This document shows positions 49,693-60,440 of a stretch of DNA of 64,000 nucleotides, one piece after another. Within the stretch, counting starts at the first letter, position 1. Every line of letters begins with the position of its first letter. The notes beneath the pieces were generated by a model that saw only the letters and a list, made by a program, of their open reading frames with translations, was not told where the DNA came from and searched no databases. A program made the position numbers and the translations under genes. The DNA is from Coniferiporia sulphurascens (Eukaryota; Basidiomycota; Agaricomycetes; Hymenochaetales; Hymenochaetaceae). Location: contig NBBA01000009.1 of NCBI GenBank assembly GCA_002794785.1, positions 1,364,001 to 1,428,000 on the forward strand, given 5' to 3'.

Positions 49693-51229
49693 ATGCCTCG
49701 ACACTCTCATCATGCGAATACCTCGAATACGCTGTTCCAAAATCCGTGGGAGACACCCGAGGAATCTGACGAGAATATTCCTCCGAGCTCGTCAGTAACG
49801 AGTTGGCTGTGGGGCCTGCCTGCATTTCTCTCCAGCATTCCGATAGAATGGGCAAGGGAAAATACTGAATACAAGCACCCGTTGACGGAGGTCGTTAAGC
49901 CTAACTTCCAGAAGTTTGCCGCGAACACGCACACAGTGAAGGCGACTTGGTTAGGACATGCGGTACGTGGCGAGTCCTCTTCGCTCGGGAGTGTATCGAA
50001 ACAGTGCTTATGGTATTATCAACTCAGAGCTTTATCGTGGAATTCCCCCAACCAAAGGAATTTGAGAAACCCCTCCTCGCTTTGTTCGACCCGGTGTTCT
50101 CTGACAGAGTAGGTCCATCCCCGTGGGCAGGCATACGTCGAAGACTGCCTCCACCATGTCCGATCTCAGAGCTCCCAGAATTCCAATTCGTGCTCATCAG
50201 TCACAACCAGTGCGTTCCCCATAATACATTGTTTTCGACCTTACAGAACAAATATAAGTTACGACCACTTGGACCTGCCCTCCATTCGTGAGATTGTCCG
50301 CCTGCGAGGCTCGAGCGTGACGTTCCTCGTCCCGCTTGGGGTGAAATGCTTACTTACCTCCTCGGGGATCTCTGGTGAACAGATCCGTGAGCTTGACTGG
50401 TGGGATGAGGTCTCGCTTCCCGCAGCTGGATTTGGCGTAACTGCGCCCACTCTTAGCTTTACCTGTGTCCCCGCACAGCATACGAGCGGTAAGCCCTTTT
50501 TTCCCTTTTTTTTCCCGCGTTCTTATACTTAGCGGACAAATTGTTGAAAGGACGAAGCGTGCTGGACAAGTGTACATCGCTGTGGTGCGGCTGGGTAGTT
50601 AAACAGCCAAACTCGTCTTCGGATTCAAGCACGGGGGTTTATCATGCTGGGTAGCGCACTTCATCTGTTCCCCTTGCTACTTCGTCCTTAACGCGGTAAT
50701 TAGGGATACTGGATATATCGGAAGCAACGGGGCGTGTCCAGCCCTTGAGGGTAAGAATGTTTCCTTGTTGAACCACCGATATGCCCTCTGATAGGCCTTG
50801 AAATGCAGAGATAGGTAAGCGTTGCGGACCGTTTGACCTTGCAATGATTCCCATCTGGCGGGGTGGTACCTTGTCCTTCATATCTCAATTAGGCTTACGC
50901 GTAAGTCCACCGTCCTCATGTTTCAAGGACGAGTACACATGTGAACCACGTGTTCTTTGCAGCTAACCCATCATCCGTTGCTCTCCGCTATGCATGCCTC
51001 TCCAGCGGATGCTGTTGCTATCCACCGCGCCGTGCGCGCACGCCACACACTCGCTATGCACTTCGCGACATTTGCGGGGTCGGATGCAGAGGCGCTCGAG
51101 TCAGTGATGGAGCTCGCGGAAGCGCGCGAAGAGGCGGGTGTAGGCGACTGGATGGAAGAAGGGGGGATGGGTGTTATCGATGTGGGGAGTACTGTTGAGG
51201 TCGAGCCTGTGGAGGGGGAGCATCGATGA
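49693..51229 (+). CDS. NAPE-PLD-like metallo-beta-lactamase hydrolase (FMP30 type)
   Basis: Likely releases N-acylethanolamines from N-acyl phosphatidylethanolamine; yeast Fmp30 is a mitochondrial homologue. Markers: FQNPWETPEES, VKATWLGHASFIVEFPQP, LFDPVFSDRVGPSPWAGIRR, PPPCPISEL, then the metal motif ISHNHYDHLDL (HxHxDH, completed across an intron ending aatataag), LVPLGVKCLL, LDWWDEV, VPAQHTSGRS, VYHAGDTGYIG, GPFDLAMIPIWRGG, MHASPADAVAIHRAVRA and MHFATFAGSD. The first intron must be 49963-50027 (gtacgt...ctcag) to keep frame; nearer acceptors fail. Ends VGSTVEVEPVEGEHR. All metal ligands seen, so probably active. Confidence 0.88.
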
Positions 51230-52270
51230 AATCGGGTTGGACCCGTGTATACAAGGATGTGCAGTACGTTGATTATGGACCGTGCCTGTCACGAGCCAGA
51301 AATTCGTTTAGTGGACAAGGCCTATAGTACGTCTATCTGATTGTACTAGTAATTAAATAGGAAGCAAGCCAGCTAAACAATACATTAAAACCTCTTAAAA
51401 TAGGTGAGATTCGAGGTTCCACCGAGCCGGTAGCTAAAAGGTTTATATTGCAGTATACTGTGTAAGGCCGGTATTCGTTTCACACCAAGGGGATACAGAT
51501 GTGACCATGTATATTTGGGGAAAGACCCATGATGTCAATATTGTCGCCTGGGGAAACGGGAAAAAAGAAGAGGCGACTTGAAACAACCGGAAGGAGATTA
51601 AAGCTGTTTATTTAAGGACTTGCGTGGTACACGTGCCAGATTTTTCATTTGTGAGCCAGACTATCCTCGGGACAGTGCCACAGGATGACGCCTATTGCAA
51701 TGGCTCTTCTAGATGTACTTTAGAGTCGGCCAGATAGTTTGTGGAGGGACGAGGAGTCACGTTCTTCTAGATATCTTTTCCCCCCTAGGCACCCAGATTA
51801 CCATGTTGTGCCCGTTATATTAGCTCTACCGAGCATTTAAACTAAACCAATAGTAGCACACGAGTAAATAGGTTTAATCTCTATAGTTTGATACACGTTT
51901 TATGATTGATGGCTCTGGTAGTGCGCGAAGAGTGGTCCGGGAATTCGGACGGCTCCTCTGACAACGACCATCGTAAAAGCCCGGCGACTTTTACCGACTG
52001 CGCCGCGGTGTCTCTGCAAGTACGCTGGGACGGTAGGTCAATACCATCGCGGGAGTGACCGAGGTGCGGGCGGGCAGTGCATTGTACTTGTTCAAGGTTG
52101 AAACGGCGCTCGAAAGGGGGAGATCGACGCCTCATGGTGGCCATGGTTGATCAAGCTGCCTCTTGTGGCATTCGCCCTCCGAGTTTCGTGACGCTACTTC
52201 AACGCGTGGTTGACTTCACGACCACACCTCCCCTCACGATCCCCAACTCTCCTCCTCGCCGCTCGCCGCG
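51230..52270. other. intergenic, NAPE-PLD / shugoshin
   Basis: 1 kb, AT-rich up to about 51860. The last 400 bp are the shugoshin promoter. No gene or repeat seen. Confidence 0.4.
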
Positions 52271-54283
52271 ATGAGCAGGCGCGACTCTCGCGTGCACATC
52301 TCCGTCCGCCAGAATGATACCCTCCTCGAGTTCGAAAACTGTACGTCCCCTGACGCCCGTCATAGCCCCCTCTTCGCCTCTGACGCTCCCCGGCCCTGCA
52401 CAGTCAAGAAGAAGTTCCTCTTTGCTAACAAGCAGATAACGAAGTACGCTTAGCATGCTGCAGATGTGACCACGCGCGCGCGGCTGACGAAAAGCATCCG
52501 CCAGGCAGAACTGCAGTCTGAGCCTGAAGATCGAAGAGCTCAACGCACACATCTCGACGCTTTACGTGGAGAACCTCCGTCTCCGTGCTTCAGAAATCGC
52601 CCTTCAGTCGCAACTCAAGCGCGAGAGGGAGAAATGTCAGAAGATCATGTCGGACGCGGAGGTATCTGTGAGTCTGCGTTTCCCAACTGCATGGGCCACG
52701 GTGACTGAGTATGAGAATACAAGGCGCTGAATCTTCTTAAGCACTTTGGCATTATTCGCCATTCGTACAACGTACCGACCGAACAAGTATCGTCCTCTAA
52801 AGGCTCTGCTTCTTCCTCACCCCCTCCACAATCCCAGAGGCCCCCACCCCGCTCGCCTTCAGCATTACGGCTAGCACAGTTACCAGGGGTCCCCGACATA
52901 GTTGAAGACCCCGAACCACACGATACATCTTCTGAAGAAAATGAGCAGAACTTCGAAGGAGTCACAGGACAGACTTCTAATTCATCAAGGAGACCCCGTA
53001 GGAGCATCTCACGACTGCCACTACCCTCGCGCGTTACTTTGGCGCCTCCTGCCGATGCTGTCCCACAAATCAACCTCGTTGCTGATGTTGAAGAAGGATC
53101 CAGTCGAAAGAGGAAACTCATGCGCAGACCGAGCGGACTTATGCCTCCCCCCGACCACCCGTCTCGGCCCATAAGCCCAGTGTTTGGTTCTCCAACTCAG
53201 AAAGCATTCAATCTATCGGAAGAAGAGGAGGCGACGGCATTACAGGACGTAGAGGACATCGCGTTACAAGAGCAGGTACGCGAGCAGGAAGAAGGATTAA
53301 AGAAGCCGAGAAAGAAAGTCAGGACAAGAGAGGAAAGTGACCAAGAAATCGTAGATAAGAGGGAACGCAAAAAAACCAAGGATCGTGACGGGATCTCAGT
53401 CATGAGACTGAAAGATGTGACAAACTCCCCACGGCGCCGCCGTGCCCCGTCTATTCCTGATATAGACAACGATGGTGGGTCTGCACATCTCGCTTCCATC
53501 CATTTAATTAATGTATGGGCGGCAGCGCACAAAGGACGGAATACTCCATTAGAGCTGCCAGTCGTAGGTTCGTATGTACCAAAATCGTCATCACCTCTGT
53601 CGAGCCTATCGGCTGCAGAGGAGGATGCTGCATACCTTCCGACCCCGGCGCCTTCGTCGGCTGCGAACACGCCTGTCGCACAACGGGCAGCCCTTCCCGC
53701 AGTCGAGGGTGATGGCGGGGCTGGTGGACGGGAACGGCGTACACGCAAGAGCGTGAATTATGCCGAACCGAAGCTTAACACGTGAGATTATGACAGTAAT
53801 GCAAATGACGCGTGTGAAGCTAATTACGTTCTTCTTTGTAGGAAAATGCGCAAACCTGACTCAATTCCTCCCCCTGGTGCCAGGCCATCGTTAACGCCCG
53901 CCACCACTCCCGCGGACGGGAACTCCGCTAGATCATCTCCTGAGATAGAAGACTCCACTACCAATTCGGGGCGTGGGTCATCCGTAGACGTCGCTGTTAG
54001 GCGCCGGTCCACAACCTCTGTGGCGGTGTCGAAAAGGAAACGCCTCCCGCGACAGCAGTCTGACGATGGAACGGACGATCATGATGAGGATGAGACCGAC
54101 GGTGGTGATGCTGATGCGGAGTTCAGCGACTTTAGGAGTGGTTGGGCCAACGTCAACACGCGCCGGAAGAGTGTGCAGAACGATAGTGCATCCGAAGCGA
54201 ACGGTGACAACAATGCCGGTTATCGCAGAGCACGACGGGAACTCGAGGACAGCGTCGGGAGGCGACATAGTATCGCGGTCTGA
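52271..54283 (+). CDS. SGO1: shugoshin, centromeric cohesion protector
   Basis: Recruits PP2A to protect cohesin at centromeres in meiosis and mitosis. The N-terminus MSRRDSRVHISVRQNDTLLE, FENFKKKFLFANKQIT, LSLKIEELNAHISTLYVENL is the conserved coiled coil that binds PP2A. The long middle is disordered and basic with a KKPRKKVRT patch. The C-terminal SGO motif, needed to bind phosphorylated histone H2A, is RRTRKSVNYAEPKLNT across an intron to KMRKP (53735-53855). Six short introns; exon 1 is 52271-52340 and exon 2 is 52404-52443. In phase through the coiled coil. One intron (about 53475-53570) inside the low-complexity region is tentative. Confidence 0.9.
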
Positions 54284-54707
54284 CAATACTTGTCCCAGTT
54301 CTCTTTAGTCTCTCTGAAACTCACTCGGTATCATGGATCGCGTTTCTCTAGTTTCGTCTCACTTTGTTTACGACCCGTCACGAATTCCTCCGGTATATAG
54401 GGCTCTTCTAGTTAACACCACCGCAACTGTATTACTATTATGTCGATCATATTCGCGTCCCAGGTGAATTCATCAATCTGCTCGCATGTTTACACGGTTA
54501 TAGGGTTAGGCTCTACTGTACATATAAGCTGCAGTGATAGCCGGACAACAACCAAAACACAGTTCGCGTGAGGCACTAATGTCGTAAAAGACGGATCAAA
54601 CCAATAAATGAAAAGCTAATAAAATCTCCAGTGATGACGCCCATCCCAAAAATAAATTTTCCATCATAAAAAAGTGGCAGGGGCCAGGCCCAAGATGTGG
54701 CGCGCGT
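54284..54707. other. convergent 3' region
   Basis: AT-rich, 424 bp between the shugoshin stop and the orphan stop. No gene seen. Confidence 0.4.
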
Positions 54708-56843
54708 TCAGAAAGTGATGGGAGTCGTCGAAAACGTCAGCTTCTCCACAGCCACTTCGTCGTCATCGTCTTCGTCCGCGTCGCGTCCCCACGCGCTGAG
54801 GTCTACGTCCTTCTCTAGGAAGTTGCTCAACTGGTCGACCTGCGCGTCGACGTCGAACTGCGAGTTGTACGCCATGCCGAGCAGACCGGAGCTCGCGCGC
54901 GAGACGCCACGCTGGCTGCCCGCGCGGAGCGAAGCGGTCTGCGAACCCAGCGGCCGCTCAGACGCCAGGCGCGCCTGTACTTTCGCTCCAGGGGATACCT
55001 GCGTCGACTCGCCGATGGGCGCGAAGAGCCCCGGGTTCTGCGTGAAGCCAAGCGGGGAGGTCGGTGAATCCGGAATATGGTGTGTCGAGCCGCGCGACGA
55101 GCCGGAGGAGTCGCCCGACGCGGGGGACGAGAAGTACGAGCGGTCAGACTTGGCGGGGGATGGCTCGCCGGGGCCGTCCCCGCTTGACTCGTCCCCGTCG
55201 AGTCCCATGTGCTGTGCGAGTTGCTTGCGGGACGGCGGCCGGGGCCGCGGCTTTGATCTCTGAGAGGTGGCGAGTAGATCGATGGTGGGAACTTGGAAGA
55301 TCGGGGTGCGCGGAAAGGCTGGGTCGTGGATGGCGCCCACGCCGTTAATGGAATACTGTGGTGTCGTAGGGCCGGTGTTGCCGCCATAACCTGCGTTGTC
55401 AGGGGAGACGTCTCGGTATCTCTTGAGTTTCTGACGCTCTGGAGTGTGAGGTGAGTTCTGCAGTGAGGATGGGGCGGGTCCGGCATCCTCCGGCGGTGGT
55501 GTGAGGGGACGAGTTTGAGCACTTAGAGATGTGGGAGGATCGTGAACATGTTCAACAGTTGTGCTCTCAGCGGATTGTCCGAGAATGCGTTTAAGCACAG
55601 GAGAATTAGATGAAGAGTTCGGAGGGGATAGAGGCGTCGAATGCACGGGCTGCTGTTTGGTAGATTGGAATTCCGGCGGCTGGGGTTCAGAGACCTCAAT
55701 TTGCGCTCGTTCCTCTTTCTCTGGCTCTTCGGTCGGTATTGATTTTTTAACGTTGGTTTCCTTCGGAGTCGACGTTGGTAAATCGGAAGGGAAGGATGGG
55801 GGAAGTGGCGTGACCGATGCCTCGAAGGGTCGCGAAATATTCTTAGGTGTTGAGGTTGGCAAGTCGGGCGGAAATGAAGGAGTAGGAAAAGTCTATGCAA
55901 AAAGCAATTAGTCTCGCACAATGCAATCTCAATTGAGGCTTACACTAAATTCGAAAGGTCCAATTAGGTCCGGTTGCGCGGCCAACGAGCCACCGTTTAT
56001 CCCTGGGGCTGATAGGGTTGTTGGCAGAATGTGTCTCACATTAGGACAGGTACGGTCAATGTCGCCATCATTTGCTATACTGTTTCCCTCTTTGTTGCGT
56101 TCCTGCTGAGCGGCCACCGGTTGTTCCTCGGTGACATCAGGCGGTGGAAACTCTTTTTCAATTTCCGTAATCTGCGGGATAACTGCCCTCGAGGGAACAG
56201 AGCTTGACGCCTTTGGCTTGCACTCCTTGAGCATAGAAGTCCGCTTGATAACCAGGAAGCCCAATGGAGAACCATTACTAACAGTCTGGGACGAAGCAGG
56301 GGAGCTTGATGGCTGTAGACGTGCTTTCCAGTTCATAACCTTTTCACGAGCGTTTCGCGACTTGATATCTGGCGGAGCAAGGGCCTCGGGCACCTTCCCG
56401 GCCGATTTGGCGCGTCGTTCGGACATCGTCCGCTCCCATTCGAACCATTCTTCCTCAGTGTCCACCAGCACCCATGGGGGTTCTTGTTCTTGCTCGTTCG
56501 TTGTTTCCGGAACGTTCGAAATTGGAATCGTGGTCGCGTATCCGAGGCTTGTACTTCGTAGCTTACAGAAGTCGGTTGCATTAAGGCCGTTCTGTACAGC
56601 CTGTTTAATTTCAGCCTGCAAATTCTCTGAGCGCGCTTTAGATGTTGGAGAGCTCGGCGCTGACGGAGGACACAGCTCGTCTGGAAGCGCAGCAATTGCC
56701 AAATGCCATTGTGATAAACGAGATGAATAAGACAGTGTGGGCGGTCGTTTGGCTGTTTCAACAGAAGAGAGTGAGCTTGAAGACGCGATCCGCGAAGGCG
56801 GAGGATTTGTCGGAGGAAATAGCGGGGTGTATAAGGACATCAC
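54708..56843 (-). CDS. Ser/Pro-rich orphan with conserved fungal WxxW-like core
   Basis: Two main exons. The first starts MMSLYTPLFPPTNPPPSRIA and contains the best-conserved-looking part: LSQWHLAIAALPDELCPPSA, GLNATDFCKLRSTSLGYATT, PPWVLVDTEEEWFEWERTMS and NAREKVMNWKARLQPS. An intron near 55947-55893 (donor gtaagcc, acceptor gcatag) leads to the Pro/Ser/Thr-rich second exon with two copies of a DLPTSTPK unit. It ends QLSNFLEKDVDLSAW and an acidic stretch. I recognise no family. Protein-like sequence at 57205-57040 (minus) may be an upstream exon, but I could not join it in phase. Confidence 0.6.
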
Positions 56844-58161
56844 TCTTTCAAATGGATGTATCGCAGATTCGTTAAGGTCGTCGCGGCCGTCGGTTGGCCA
56901 GTGTAGCCTGAGGCAAGGGTTGAAGACGAGCGGAACATGTCATCAAAGCGTAGTCCTTGTATGGAGATGTGTTCTCACGATTATGATCGTGGCGGTAGAC
57001 TGGAATTCAGGACTCCGAGTCTGAGGCTCACAGTTGTTTGAAGACCGCTAGGTCGCGCAGCCTCTACCCACAACATCAAATTTTGCCCGCCTCTATCATT
57101 GAAACCTGCAGAGTCGAAAGAGTCTGCAAGCATAAATGAATTCTTGTTCTCAACGGTTTCTGCCTCACCATCAGTTCTAATCACCGTGTCCGAACTCGGA
57201 GTCATAGCCCGAGTTCCAGGGCATGTGTGATTAATAGGGCAACTTGAAGCGCCGGCTCGACCCTCGATGTGGACAATCGGAGAAACCTTCAGTTGCGTTG
57301 GCCCTCGATGACTTGACTCTTTTTCCAGCTTTGGTGGCGTCGTCGTCTGGGACGCTGTTCAGAATCCCACCATACGGGTCCGGTTTTCACTTTTACCAGG
57401 CAGGGCATCTCCCCCCGTGGTTCTCACTCACTAGTTACCATCCGCAAATGTGCACCAGAACTTGTATCAACTCCTCTGCTGTAGTGCCGTGCGGCCAGAT
57501 GAGTCACATCACTCATACTGTACATCTCCATATTCGGCGGTGTGTGCACAGTGTGGCTTGCCCGTCTCGTCTCGGTTGTGTTCTTCAAACACGAGCATGC
57601 ATTTGCACCACCGCTCAACACTGTAATTCTACATTCAAATGCAAAGACAACCACACCAGATAATCAGTTTCCGCGGCACTGATCAACCCCGATGACTGAC
57701 TTTAACTCGCTGCTTATCCTAAAAAGTCTATTTTCCTTGATGTCGATTTGCCTCGGCTAATGGCCGCGTACCTGCAGCAGCCATGTTACGTCCCGTTGTT
57801 CTTACGCTCCCTCGACGGCATTGCTTTACTCCTGCGCTGGACCCGCAGCATAATATTTTCTCATCCCGCCTCTAATGAAAGATCGGAGCAGCGGCTTTTC
57901 CAAGAGGGGAAACTTTGTTTGTTCTACTGCGACGCCCAGCAATTCACTACCAGGATGTGCTTTGAGGAGTCATCGCTTTGCGAAAACAGAGAAAGTATGT
58001 AAAGCAATACATCTGAGTCGTTTTGACTCCAACTCCAAGCATCCCCTCTCACCTGAACTGCGTCACTTTTCCTTCTCAATTCTGCTGTGGCCCACGGCTA
58101 TCCATCACCGATTTTTGACTGAGTCTTCCTCCACGCTATAAAAGTGACTATCTTAGATACA
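56844..58161. other. region between orphan and dual-specificity phosphatase
   Basis: 1.3 kb. On the minus strand, 57360-57025 encodes a protein-like frame (FMLADSFDSAGFNDRGGQNL) ending in a good donor (gtgagcc), probably a 5' exon of the orphan gene or a remnant. 57670-58161 should hold the phosphatase promoter. No other gene supported. Confidence 0.35.
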
Positions 58162-58979
58162 ATGGAGCCAACAAACAACCTCTTCACATTCACGAGTCAA
58201 GAAGACATCACAGCTAAAATGGGTTGGAGGAACCACGCAGACCCCGTCATCGAAGGCAAGCTCTACCTCGGCAAGTAAGTATAGCTTATAGTCTTAATTT
58301 AGCGCATCTTCGAAATCTAACGTTTCGGCATATATTTTAGTCTTACTACAGCGTCTACCCCTCAAGGACTACACGAAAGGCACATTACTCACATAGTTTC
58401 CGTCTGTCTGGACCCGATTCCCGCCCACCACCCGCAGTCCGGTTATGTCATACACAAGATTCCCGTCCAAGACGCACCGACGGAAGACCTGCTCATTCAC
58501 CTTCCCGCCGCATGCCAGTTCATCCATACCGCGATGCAGACCCCAGGCGCCGTAGTCCTTGTGCATTGCGTGCAGGGACTATCGAGGAGCGCGTGCGTCG
58601 TCGCCGCATATCGTACGTACTTCAATTCCAGTGTAATTCTCACGCTCTTTTATCATCACTGACCTTTCGACAAACAAAGTAATGTGGTCCAGGCGCATGT
58701 CCGTCACAGACGCACTTACTGTCGTCCGTCAGGGTGATTATTTCCTCCTCCCCCCTCTTCATTCATTTTCTGATAGCCCCTTTCTTGATAAAAGCCCGTG
58801 AGCAGATATGGCTCAACCCCAGCTTCCAAGAGCAGCTTGTTCTCTTTGAAGCATGCCGGTACAACCCTCACCCCAATGAGGGCATATACCGCAAGTGGCG
58901 TTTCCAGCTTGAAGAAGCGCGTCGTCGCATCGCCGCACAGGCTGAAGCTGCATCTGGCTCGCACAGCAGGAGGGGTTGA
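58162..58979 (+). CDS. dual-specificity protein phosphatase
   Basis: Cysteine-based phosphatase. Four exons (58162-58274, 58341-58612, 58680-58733, 58795-58979) give 207 residues. DSP domain: KLYLGNLTTASTPQGLHERH, ITHIVSVCLDP, IPVQDAPTEDLLIHLPAACQ, FIHTAM, then the active-site loop VHCVQGLSRSACVVAAYLMW (HCxxGxxR with Cys, Arg and the following Ser in place) and TDALTVVRQAREQIWLNPSF, EQLVLFEACRYNP. The general-acid Asp is likely the D of VQDAPTED. A short basic C-terminal tail follows. It resembles small atypical DSPs; the substrate cannot be read from sequence. Confidence 0.9.
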
Positions 58980-60440
58980 GGCCCCTAGCAAAGAGCTACG
59001 CTCTTTGTAACTCCAGGCGACAACCATCCTACAGACTTTATCGCATCAAGGCCATGAGGCCGTCAACGGATATAACTCTCCAGGGACCCGTTTTGGACGA
59101 CCCTATTAATTAATCAAGTTCTGACCACGTTTTCTCTCTGCTGTGTTGATTTACCTCTTTCGCTCACGTGCACTCTTTGCTATAAGCGCATATTTATTAT
59201 TGTTTATATTATCATAATTTCCGACTCCTGTATTATCGTTGCATCTTTATTTAATGTTTAGTAATATAATTATAAAAAAGTTTGGGGAAATCCCCTTATT
59301 TTTTGGGTGTGCTTCAAAATTATCAGGTGAAGGGGGAAGAAAGGCAGATTGACAGACTTCCAATCCTGGTTTGTGTTCTTTTGTGAACTACGCTAATTCA
59401 AATGGATTTTGTTAGTGCAATCTGTCGTTCTAGCAAACACCAGCTCGAGAACTGTTTAAGGTTACTGTAATCATAAAAGGGAAGAAACATCTTAATTCTC
59501 TGAATGTACGCCACCGAACGTACGCCATATTCATTTTGGGTCTGAGACTCTCCGTATATCCTCTAGTTAGGAAAACAAAGGTGAATCACTGTAGCAACTT
59601 GAGTGCATGCGTGTATAATTGATGACCCTCTTTTTTTTTCTACCAGAGTTTCGCTAAAAATAGAGAGGCACGGAGTTCCGGCTCGACTACGACCGTCCTG
59701 CGTTTGAAGTCAGAAAGGGCGAGTTTCATTCAATTGCGGCGAGTAAAATTCCAAGGAATGGTAAGACATTGGTATCATTCTCAAAGCACCGGCAGCAGTT
59801 CAGAGCACTGGCATGCTTCGCACCTCTACTTGGCTCGTGTTTTTGACTGACCTGGATATATGATTTTTTAAATTTTTTAGTCGACATTAATGACTGACCC
59901 AAGTACATACCGGACTCCCACATTTTTCCTAGTCCCGAAAAGCACTAGTATCAGGTAGTGATCGAGTCTGAAAGCTCTGCGGCCTGGTGAAGTGAATACT
60001 TGCGCATCACGGTTGTTTAGTAATCGGCAGACCACTGGAAGTCACGGTAATTGACTTGAAGTCCTGATGAAACTGGTTTCCCTCTGCATTCCTCAATCAA
60101 AAGCAAAGATGGCCGCGGATGCGGAGTCTGTCAAGTGACGAATGTTCTCTAAAAACCTAACTCGCAATTGATCGCGGGTTCAGGATTGGATGGAAAGAGC
60201 CTTTCCGGAACTATTACGTAAATACGTCGATCATGCCGAGATCGAAATTAATTACCCCAAGGAGAAGCTACTGCAGACTCGCGAATCTGAGGCCGAGAAT
60301 GCCTTTCCAGACCTCGCACCGGAAGCTCCGTAGGTTCTCCATTTTATTCTCTCTCTTGCTCTAACATCGAGACTTGAAGGGCTAGAATCCATTGCAAACC
60401 ATCAGAGGAAATTGTGCATCCAATAGTGCTCTTTTACCGA
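58980..60440. other. AT-rich region with a 47-codon coding-like remnant
   Basis: 1.5 kb without a gene. At 60191-60334 (+) an uninterrupted frame MERAFPELLRKYVDHAEIEI, then YPKEKLLQTRESEAENAFPD reads like real protein and ends in TAG. It may be the last exon of a gene cut by the retrotransposon insertion just to the right. Confidence 0.4.

Noticed and set aside
49963..50004. Possible frameshift in the NAPE-PLD-like gene after GHA
   Set aside because: Using the acceptor at 50027 (ctcag) instead of 50004 restores GHASFIVEFPQP in frame, so the gene is intact.
55064..55348. Arg-rich plus-strand frame
   Set aside because: Shadow of the Ser/Pro-rich orphan on the opposite strand.
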